Part shown: piece after piece, positions 32,159-38,292 of the stretch
How positions within the stretch are numbered: position 1 is the stretch's first letter
Layout of the letters: each line of letters begins with the position of its first letter
Source: Prado023 sp049688395
GTDB lineage: Bacteria > Actinomycetota > Actinomycetes > S36-B12 > CAIYMF01
Assembly (NCBI GenBank): GCA_049688395.1
Contig: JBAVKQ010000327.1
Span: 1 to 38,292 of the forward strand
Length of the DNA stretch: 38,292 nucleotides
Direction of reading: 5' to 3'
Notes under the pieces: generated by a model
Seen by the model: the letters and a program-made list of their open reading frames with translations, nothing else
The model's database searches: none
What the model was told of the DNA's origin: nothing
Position numbers and translations under genes: made by a program

Positions 32159-33439
32159 ATGACCGGTCCGATGGATCCCCCGCCAGGTTCGGCCCGCCAA
32201 CCAGGGCCGGCCCTGCCTCGAGGTTCGGCACTGCCTCGAGGTTCGGCACTGCCTAGAGGTTCGGCGCTGCCGCGCCGGCGAGTACTGCAGGCCGCCGGCA
32301 TCGGTGGCGCCGCCATGGCGGCGGCGGCGTGCGGCGCCCGACCCCCGCGCAGCACGGCGGCCGGCAGTGGCAGCGAGGAGATCCCAGCCCGGACCCAGCC
32401 CGACCAGTCGGCGCAGAGCAATCAGATCAACTGGTCGACGTGGGTGGGCTACATCGACACCGACGACGACGGCAACCGGCCGACCGTGGACGCGTTCACG
32501 GCCAAGACCGGCATCGAGGTCGACTACCGCGAGGACGTCAACGACAACTCCGAGTTCGACGCCAAGGTGCGCCCCCAACTCGAGGCCGGGCAGGACATCG
32601 GTCGCGACATCGTGGTCCTCACCGACTGGATGGCCGCGCAGTGGATCCGCAAGGGCTTCGCGCAGAGGTTCGACCGGGCCTGGGTGCCCAACGCGCGCAA
32701 CCTGATCCCGCGGCTGAGCGACGTGCCGTACGACCCGCAGCGCGACCAGTCGCTGCCCTGGCAGTCGGGCTACGGAGGCCTGGGTTTCAACTCCGACCTG
32801 CTCGAGGAGCTCACCGGCAAGTCCGAGATCCGCACTGTGGCCGAGCTCTGGGACCCCGCACTCAAGGGCCGGGTGACCATCCTGTCCGAGATGCGCGACT
32901 CGATCGGGGTGGTGATGCTCGGCCAGGGCAACGACCCGGCCGACTTCACCGAGGACGACTTCAACGCTGCGGCCGCGGAGCTGCAGGAGCAGATCGACTC
33001 GGGCCAGATCCGCCAGGTCTCGGGCAACGACTACATCGGGGCCATGGAGAACGGCGACGTCGTGGCCGCGATCGCGTGGTCCGGAGACGTGGCCGCGCTC
33101 GGTGGCCCGTTCACGTTCCTGCTCCCGGAGTCCGGCGGGATGCTGTGGACCGACAACATGCTCGTGCCCGCGATGGCCAAGCACCGCAACAACGCCGAAC
33201 GGCTCATGAACTTCTACTACGACCCGAAGATCGCCGCCGAGGTGGCCGCGTACGTGCAGTACATCTGCCCGGTGCTCGGGGCCAAGGAGGAGATGGAGCG
33301 CATCGATCCCGCGCTGGTGGACAATCCGCTGATCTTCCCCACCGAGGAGGACCTGAACCGGGTCTCGGTCTTCAAGACGCTCACGTCCTCCGAGCAGGTC
33401 AAGTACGACCAAGCCTTCCAGAGCCTCATCGGCAACTGA
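32159..33439 (+). CDS. potD: Polyamine ABC transporter substrate-binding lipoprotein (copy 1)
   Basis: The 426-residue protein is a PotD/PotF-type binding protein. A long n-region of about 40 residues leads to PRRRVLQAAG, a twin-arginine-like signal. A hydrophobic stretch follows and then the lipobox AAAC with the likely lipidated Cys near residue 58. The mature part has INWSTWVGYIDTDDDG, then VDYREDVNDNSEFDAKV, and later SGNDYIGAMENGDVV, AIAWSGD and LLPESGGMLWTDNM, all typical of spermidine/putrescine binders. The n-region contains three exact or near-exact copies of a six-residue ALPRGS unit. The ATG at 32159 follows AGGACGAG. It starts the importer operon (ATPase 50 bp downstream) and captures polyamine outside the membrane. 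Confidence 0.92.
   Translation: MTGPMDPPPGSARQPGPALPRGSALPRGSALPRGSALPRRRVLQAAGIGGAAMAAAACGARPPRSTAAGSGSEEIPARTQPDQSAQSNQINWSTWVGYIDTDDDGNRPTVDAFTAKTGIEVDYREDVNDNSEFDAKVRPQLEAGQDIGRDIVVLTDWMAAQWIRKGFAQRFDRAWVPNARNLIPRLSDVPYDPQRDQSLPWQSGYGGLGFNSDLLEELTGKSEIRTVAELWDPALKGRVTILSEMRDSIGVVMLGQGNDPADFTEDDFNAAAAELQEQIDSGQIRQVSGNDYIGAMENGDVVAAIAWSGDVAALGGPFTFLLPESGGMLWTDNMLVPAMAKHRNNAERLMNFYYDPKIAAEVAAYVQYICPVLGAKEEMERIDPALVDNPLIFPTEEDLNRVSVFKTLTSSEQVKYDQAFQSLIGN
32213..32266 (+). repeat. Three 18-bp tandem repeats in the signal-peptide n-region
   Basis: Units at 32213-32230, 32231-32248 and 32249-32266 begin CTGCCTCGAGGTTCGGCA and are nearly identical; the third has two changes. The length is a multiple of three, so the reading frame is kept. 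They encode LPRGSA-type repeats before the twin-arginine motif. Confidence 0.9.
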
Positions 33440-33489
33440 CCGGGCTCGTCCACAGCTCATCGGCACCGCAACTGCAGGAGGAACCACCC

Positions 33490-34686
33490 ATGGCCACCGA
33501 ACCCGCCAAGCAGGTCGAGGACCTGCACCTGATCCGGCTGACCAAGCGCTACGGCGATGCCGCCGCGGTCGACGACCTGTCGTTGACGATCCCCGCCGGT
33601 TCGTTCTTCGCCCTGCTGGGACCCTCGGGCTGCGGCAAGACGACCACGCTGCGGATGGTCGCCGGCCTGGAGGTCCCCACCGCGGGCATGATCCGGATCG
33701 GCGAGGCCGACATCACCGCGCTGCGCCCCTACAAGCGCCCGGTCAACACGGTCTTCCAGTCCTATGCGCTGTTCCCGCACATGGACATCTTCGAGAACGT
33801 CGCCTTCGGCCTGCGCCGGCGCGGGGAGAGGAACGTGGAGCCCAAGGTGATGGAGATGCTCGAGCTCGTCGAGCTCTCCTCGATGGCCCGGCGCAAGCCG
33901 GCCCAGATGTCCGGTGGCCAGCAGCAGCGGGTGGCCGTGGCCCGGGCGCTGATCAACAAGCCCGACGTCCTGCTGCTCGACGAGCCCCTGGGCGCGCTGG
34001 ACCTCAAGCTGCGCCGGCAGATGCAGATCGAGCTCAAGCGGATCCAGACCGAGGTGGGCATCACGTTCGTGCACGTCACCCACGACCAGGAGGAGGCCAT
34101 GACGATGGCCGACACCATCGCGGTGATGAACCATGGGCGCATCGAGCAGCTCGGTGCCCCGCAGGAGATCTACGACACGCCCCGCACGGCGTTCGCCGCC
34201 AACTTCCTGGGCCAGTCGAACCTGGTGCCCGGTGAGGTGGTCGGCCGCGGCGACGTGGTGAGCGTCAGCGCGTTCGGCCAGCGCTTCACGCTGCCGGCTG
34301 CCAACGTCGCCACCAACAGCGACAAGGTCATCGTCGGCGTGCGCCCGGAGAAGCTGTCGATGCACCGGGCCGGCGAGCAGGTGCCCGCGGGCCGCAACAC
34401 CCTGACCGGGGTGGTGACCGACGCCTCGTTCGTCGGGGTCTCCACCCAGTACCTGGTGGCCACCGCCTGGGGCCAGGAGTTGATCGCCTTCGAGCAGAAC
34501 ATGACCTCCGGGGACCGCCCGGCCGTGGGCGCCACGATCACGGTCTCCTGGCATCCGGAGCATTCGTTCGGCCTCGACGGCACCGACGACCTGAACGCCG
34601 GTATCGACGGTGACGTCCGCGAGGTCGGCTTCTACTCGGCCGCCGATGCCGTGGCCGGCGTTGCCCCGCACGTCGTGGGGAGCTGA
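33490..34686 (+). CDS. potA: Polyamine ABC transporter ATP-binding protein
   Basis: The 398-residue ATPase has Walker A GPSGCGKTT (44-52), Q-loop VFQSYALFPHM (88-98), signature MSGGQQQR (140-147), Walker B VLLLDEP (160-166) and the switch His in THDQEEAMTMAD. A C-terminal TOBE-like domain begins about residue 290 (IVGVRPEKL), as in PotA. The ATG at 33490 has AGGAGGA eight bases upstream. An open frame upstream through the binding-protein gene is a shadow. It powers import together with the two permeases that follow. Confidence 0.95.
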   Translation: MATEPAKQVEDLHLIRLTKRYGDAAAVDDLSLTIPAGSFFALLGPSGCGKTTTLRMVAGLEVPTAGMIRIGEADITALRPYKRPVNTVFQSYALFPHMDIFENVAFGLRRRGERNVEPKVMEMLELVELSSMARRKPAQMSGGQQQRVAVARALINKPDVLLLDEPLGALDLKLRRQMQIELKRIQTEVGITFVHVTHDQEEAMTMADTIAVMNHGRIEQLGAPQEIYDTPRTAFAANFLGQSNLVPGEVVGRGDVVSVSAFGQRFTLPAANVATNSDKVIVGVRPEKLSMHRAGEQVPAGRNTLTGVVTDASFVGVSTQYLVATAWGQELIAFEQNMTSGDRPAVGATITVSWHPEHSFGLDGTDDLNAGIDGDVREVGFYSAADAVAGVAPHVVGS

Positions 34687-34688
34687 TC

Positions 34689-35630
34689 ATGCAGGTTCCC
34701 GCCTCGGGCGATGCAGTTGACACCTACCTCGTCGATGCGATGGATCCCGGTGCCCAGGCCCCGGTCAGCCCCGGTACCGGGCTGCCGACCAAGCGCAGCA
34801 CGCCCTACTGGCTGCTGCTGCCGGGCATGGCCTGGTTGGCGATCTTCTTCGTCATCCCGCTGTTCTCGCTGCTCTCCACCTCACTGCAGTCACCCGTAAG
34901 CGACAACCCCGACGACGGCTACTACTTCAACTGGGACTTCGCCAACTACGGTGAGGCCCTGAGCCGCTACGGCGAGCAGTTCCTGCGCTCGTTCGTCTAC
35001 GCGGGGATCGCCACCGCGCTGGCCCTGGCCATCGCCTACCCGCTGGCCTACTTCATCGCGTTCCGCTCGGGGCGCTGGAAGGCGCTGCTGCTGGTGCTGG
35101 TCGTGGCGCCGTTCTTCGCCTCGTTCCTGATCCGCACGTATGCGTGGAAGACGATCCTGGCCGACGAGGGGGCGATCGTCGACGTGCTCAACACGCTGAA
35201 CCTGCTGCCCGACAATCGGATCCTGAACACCCCGCTGGCGGTGGTCACCGGCATCACGTACAACTTCCTGCCGTTCATGATCCTGCCGCTGTATGCGTCC
35301 CTGGACAAGATCGATCCGCGGCTGGCCGAGGCCGGTGCGGACCTCTACGCCACCCCGTTCACGACGTTCCGCAAGGTGATCTGGCCGCTGTCGATGTCCG
35401 GGGTCGTCGCCGGCACGCTGTTGACCTTCATCCCGGCCGCCGGTGACTACATCAACGCCAAGCTGCTCGGGTCCACCAACGACCGGATGATCGGCTCGGT
35501 CATCGACAGCCAGTTCATCATCGTGCGCGACTACCCGATCGCCTCGTCGCTGAGCTTCCTGCTGATGGCCTCGATCCTGATCCTGGTCACGGTGTACGTC
35601 CGGCGTTCCGGGACCGAGGAGCTGCTCTGA
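34689..35630 (+). CDS. potB: Polyamine ABC transporter permease 1
   Basis: The 313-residue membrane protein has about six helices. The first is near 39-64 (WLLLPGMAWLAIFFVIPLF) after a polar N-terminus. The coupling-helix EAA-type motif is EAGADLYATPFTTFRKVIWPL, near residues 216-236. It follows the ATPase stop by two bases and overlaps permease 2 by one base (TGATG), a tightly coupled ABC operon. It is the PotB-like subunit. Confidence 0.93.
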   Translation: MQVPASGDAVDTYLVDAMDPGAQAPVSPGTGLPTKRSTPYWLLLPGMAWLAIFFVIPLFSLLSTSLQSPVSDNPDDGYYFNWDFANYGEALSRYGEQFLRSFVYAGIATALALAIAYPLAYFIAFRSGRWKALLLVLVVAPFFASFLIRTYAWKTILADEGAIVDVLNTLNLLPDNRILNTPLAVVTGITYNFLPFMILPLYASLDKIDPRLAEAGADLYATPFTTFRKVIWPLSMSGVVAGTLLTFIPAAGDYINAKLLGSTNDRMIGSVIDSQFIIVRDYPIASSLSFLLMASILILVTVYVRRSGTEELL

Positions 35631-36508
35631 TGTCGATCACCAACCTGGACCCGCGGATGCTCGACTCCGAGCCCGTCCAGCGCTCGGCCGGAACCCGGCT
35701 AGCGATGTGGGTGCGTGCGCACACGCTGGCGTTCTACGCGGGCCTGGCGATGCTCTACATGTTCCTGCCGGTCGCGGTGGTCGTGGTGTTCTCGTTCAAC
35801 AAGCCGGCCGGGCGGCAGAACACGCGCTGGAACGAGTTCTCACTGGATGCGTGGTTCAACATCTGCAGGGACCCGACGATCTGCCGGGCAGTCGGCGTCA
35901 GTGCGTCCATCGCGCTGCTGGCAACGCTGGTCGGCACGATCCTGGGCACGATGATCGCCTTCGCCCTGGTGCGCCATCGGTTCCATGGCCGATCGAGCAC
36001 GAATCTGCTGATCTTCCTGCCGATGGCCACCCCCGAGGTCGTCATGGGTTCGTCGCTGCTGGCCCTGTTCCTCAACATGTACTGGGGTGACTGGCAGATG
36101 CCGCTGGGATTCGCGACGATCCTGATCGCGCACATCATGTTCGTGATCAGCTTCGTCGTGGTGGCGGTCAAGGCCCGCCTGGCCGGTTTGGACCCGCGGC
36201 TGGAACAGGCGGCGATGGACCTCTACGCCGACGAGAGGACCACCTTCCGCTACGTCACGCTGCCCCTGGTCGCGCCCGGGATCGCCGGTGCTGCGCTGCT
36301 GGCGTTCTCGCTGTCCTTCGACGACTTCATCATCACCAACTTCAACTCCGGCTCCACGGTCACGTTCCCGATGTACATCTGGGGCGCGGCCCAGCGTGGC
36401 ATCCCGCCGCAGGTCAACGTGATCGCCTCGATCATGTTCTTCGGGGCGCTGGCGATCGTGCTGATCGCACAGGCCAACGGCGCCCGGCGGCGTCGGGCCA
36501 AGTCCTAG
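35630..36508 (+). CDS. potC: Polyamine ABC transporter permease 2
   Basis: The 292-residue PotC-like permease has about six helices, starting near 30-55 (FYAGLAMLYMFLPVAVVVVFSF). The EAA-type motif is EQAAMDLYADERTTFRYVTLPL, near residues 190-211, where Gln replaces the second-position Ala. SFDDFIITNFNSG near 228-240 is characteristic of PotC/PotI proteins. Its start codon shares a base with the potB stop. It pairs with potB to form the membrane channel. Confidence 0.93.
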   Translation: MSITNLDPRMLDSEPVQRSAGTRLAMWVRAHTLAFYAGLAMLYMFLPVAVVVVFSFNKPAGRQNTRWNEFSLDAWFNICRDPTICRAVGVSASIALLATLVGTILGTMIAFALVRHRFHGRSSTNLLIFLPMATPEVVMGSSLLALFLNMYWGDWQMPLGFATILIAHIMFVISFVVVAVKARLAGLDPRLEQAAMDLYADERTTFRYVTLPLVAPGIAGAALLAFSLSFDDFIITNFNSGSTVTFPMYIWGAAQRGIPPQVNVIASIMFFGALAIVLIAQANGARRRRAKS

Positions 36509-36518
36509 GGTGGGCGGC

Positions 36519-37814
36519 ATGGGCGATCTCGGCACCCCGAAGTCCGGCCGACCGCAGTCGAGCCGATCGCTGGAGTTCCGGCGACCTCCGCAGTTGGGTG
36601 GCGCGCTGCCCGATGGGGTTCGGTTGCCCGGCGCGAGTCGATTGCCGCGGCGCCGGCTGCTGCAGGCCGGTGGCCTGGCCGGCAGCGCTTTGGTCGCCTC
36701 GGCGTGCGGTGCGCGCCCGCCGCGGACGGCAGCAGCCAATGCCGGGGCGGGTGACATCCCGGCGCGCACCCAACCGGACCAGTCGGCCACGAGCAACGAG
36801 CTGGTCTGGTCCAGCTGGGTGGCCTACATCGACACCGACGACGACGGCGGACGCCCCACGCTGGACCGGTTCCAGCGCAAGTCCGGGATCGACGTGGAGT
36901 TGCGCGAGGACATCAACGACACCGCGGAGTTCGACGCCAAAGTCCGCCCGCAGCTCGACGCCGGCCAGGACATCGGCCGGGACCTGGTCGTGCTCACCGA
37001 CTGGATGTGCGCCCTGTGGATCGCCAGGGGCTACGCGCAGTGGTTCGACCGAGCCTGGGTGCCCAATGCGCGCAATCTCATCGACGGCCTGAACGCCGTG
37101 CCGTTCGACCCGGACCGCGACCAGAGCCTGCCCTGGCAGGCCGGCTACACAGGTCTGGGCTTCAACGCGAAGCTGCTCGAGGAGCTGACCGGCAAGTCCG
37201 AGATCCGCACCGTGGCCGAGCTTTGGGACCCGGCGCTCAAGGGCCGGGTGACCATCCTGGCCGAGATGCGCGACAGCGTCGGGCTGATCATGCGCGGGCA
37301 GGGCAACGACCCGTCGGACTTCACCGACGACGACTTCAGCGCAGCACTTGCCGAGATCCAGGCGCAGATCGACTCCGGCCAGATCCGGCAGGTGACCGGC
37401 AACGACTACATCTCGTCGATGGAGAACGGCGACGTGGTCGCGGCGATCGCATGGTCCGGGGACATCGCCGAGCTCGGCGACCCACTGAAGTTCGTGCTGC
37501 CCGAGTCCGGCGGGATGCTGTGGAGCGACGACCTGTTGGTACCGGCGATGGCTCGGCACCGCAACCACGCCGAGCGGCTCATGAACTGGTACTACGACCC
37601 GGAGGTCGCCGCGGAGGTCTCGGCGTGGGTTCAGTACGTCTGCCCGGTCAAGGGCGCGCAGGAGGCGATGGCCCGCATCGATCCCGAGCTCGTGGACAAC
37701 CCGTTCATCTTCCCGACCGAGGCCGACCTGGCCCGGGTGTCGGAGTTCAAGTTCCTCAGCCCTGCCCAGCAGGTCACCTACAGCCAGGCGTTCCAGACCG
37801 TCATCGGCAACTGA
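36519..37814 (+). CDS. Polyamine ABC transporter substrate-binding lipoprotein (copy 2)
   Basis: The 431-residue paralog of the 32159 protein keeps the same layout: a long polar n-region, PRRRLLQAGG as a twin-arginine-like signal, lipobox with ASAC, then WSSWVAYIDTDDDG, LREDINDTAEFDAKV, TGNDYISSMENGDVV and LPESGGMLWSDDL. It lacks the ALPRGS repeats. The start could be GTG at 36510 or ATG at 36519; I prefer the ATG because GGGTGGG lies upstream at a usable distance. It begins 10 bases after potC, so it belongs to the same operon. Two binding proteins for one transporter suggest different polyamines or affinities. Confidence 0.92.
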   Translation: MGDLGTPKSGRPQSSRSLEFRRPPQLGGALPDGVRLPGASRLPRRRLLQAGGLAGSALVASACGARPPRTAAANAGAGDIPARTQPDQSATSNELVWSSWVAYIDTDDDGGRPTLDRFQRKSGIDVELREDINDTAEFDAKVRPQLDAGQDIGRDLVVLTDWMCALWIARGYAQWFDRAWVPNARNLIDGLNAVPFDPDRDQSLPWQAGYTGLGFNAKLLEELTGKSEIRTVAELWDPALKGRVTILAEMRDSVGLIMRGQGNDPSDFTDDDFSAALAEIQAQIDSGQIRQVTGNDYISSMENGDVVAAIAWSGDIAELGDPLKFVLPESGGMLWSDDLLVPAMARHRNHAERLMNWYYDPEVAAEVSAWVQYVCPVKGAQEAMARIDPELVDNPFIFPTEADLARVSEFKFLSPAQQVTYSQAFQTVIGN

Positions 37815-37833
37815 GGCCCACAGCGAGCCGGCG

Positions 37834-38292
37834 TCAGGAGGCCTCGAGCAGAACGACCTTCGGGCCGGGCTTCCAGATGGCGTCCCCGGTCATGGTCACC
37901 TCCTGGGTGCCACCCGCGGGTACGTCGCTGACCGTGGTGCTCACCGAGCCCAGCGACTCGGAGCCGAGGTAGACCCAGAGCGTCAGCTCGGCCGAGGCCG
38001 GGTCGGGTCCGCGGTTGGCCAGCGTACCGGTGACCGTCAGGCCGTTGGCGTCGTTCTCGAGCTGGTAGGGACTCAGCAGCCAGTCACCGGGGCTCAGCTG
38101 GTCCGAGGACGGCGCCGCCGGGGCGTCGCCGGCGGACTCCGCCTGGTTGGGGGCGTCCGGCTCGGCGGTGGCTGCGCCGTCCGCGCCGACGCCCTGGCTG
38201 GTCGCGTCGCCGGCGCCCAGTTGGTTCATCAGCAGCCAGCCGCCCACCAGGAGCCCGATGGCGACCACGGCCAGCACCAGCCAGCCGCGGCC
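37834..38292 (-). CDS. Membrane-anchored protein with FxLYD-like domain, 5' end missing
   Basis: The frame is open to the right edge, so the N-terminus may lie outside the window; a GTG at 38277 is a possible but unlikely start inside the first helix. Visible residues begin GRGWLVLAVVAIGLLVGGWLL (one membrane helix). A 60-residue Ala/Asp/Gly/Pro-rich linker follows, then a beta-sandwich-like domain (NGLTVTGTLANRGPDPASAELTLWVYLGSESLGSVSTTV), which resembles FxLYD domains of surface proteins. It is convergent with the binding-protein gene. Its function is unknown; it is probably a cell-surface domain on a single-helix anchor. Confidence 0.75.
   Translation of the reverse strand, partial: GRGWLVLAVVAIGLLVGGWLLMNQLGAGDATSQGVGADGAATAEPDAPNQAESAGDAPAAPSSDQLSPGDWLLSPYQLENDANGLTVTGTLANRGPDPASAELTLWVYLGSESLGSVSTTVSDVPAGGTQEVTMTGDAIWKPGPKVVLLEAS

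Noticed and set aside
32329..34686. Long frame suggesting a 785-residue ABC ATPase
   Set aside because: The first 387 residues are an out-of-frame reading of the binding-protein gene; the ATG at 33490 has a strong ribosome site.

Overview
The window is high-GC DNA with GTG/TTG starts, frequent 4-bp ATGA/GTGA gene overlaps and several leaderless-looking promoters. It carries actinobacterial families: a septum-formation-type Cys-rich anchored protein, a Ser/Thr kinase with a membrane tail, and a DUF5663-like small protein. It is most consistent with an actinomycete chromosome; I cannot name the genus from sequence alone. No rRNA, tRNA, CRISPR array, transposase or integrase was seen. No gap between genes exceeds 300 bases.

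Region 1 (about 1-10.1 kb) is signalling and envelope. A minus-strand operon encodes a small one-helix membrane protein, a Ser/Thr protein kinase with a polytopic C-terminus, a helical membrane protein with a basic tail, and a Clp-like AAA+ ATPase that runs off the left edge. Divergent to it is a septum-formation-like anchored protein. Next come a DUF5663-like gene, a large membrane protein with Rossmann-like, RyR-like and two PGDYG-like segments, and a small four-helix membrane protein.

Region 2 (10,257-19,906) is the most interesting part. It is a five-gene same-strand cluster, with the last four genes packed at 4, 0 and 4 bp. It encodes an ATP-grasp remnant fused to a DAP-decarboxylase-like PLP enzyme, a radical SAM enzyme, an intact ATP-grasp ligase, a TIR-domain protein and an nSTAND1-type NTPase with a pentapeptide-like C-terminus. 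A small-molecule or amino-acid-ligation module thus sits directly upstream of a TIR/STAND pair of the kind used in immunity. I infer a candidate conflict (anti-phage) system whose signal or protective compound is made by its own enzymes. The TIR/STAND genes look less GC-biased than their flanks, consistent with transfer.

Region 3 (19,922-37,814) is an amine and amino-acid catabolism cluster. It holds PutA (proline to glutamate), a frameshifted FAD amine oxidoreductase, a PNPOx-fold protein, a class III aminotransferase, an Lrp/AsnC regulator, two gamma-aminobutyraldehyde-type dehydrogenases around a D-lactate dehydrogenase, and a polyamine ABC importer with two paralogous Tat/lipoprotein binding proteins. 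Together these would import putrescine or related polyamines and oxidise them by way of aminoaldehydes to GABA. The window ends in a partial membrane-anchored protein.
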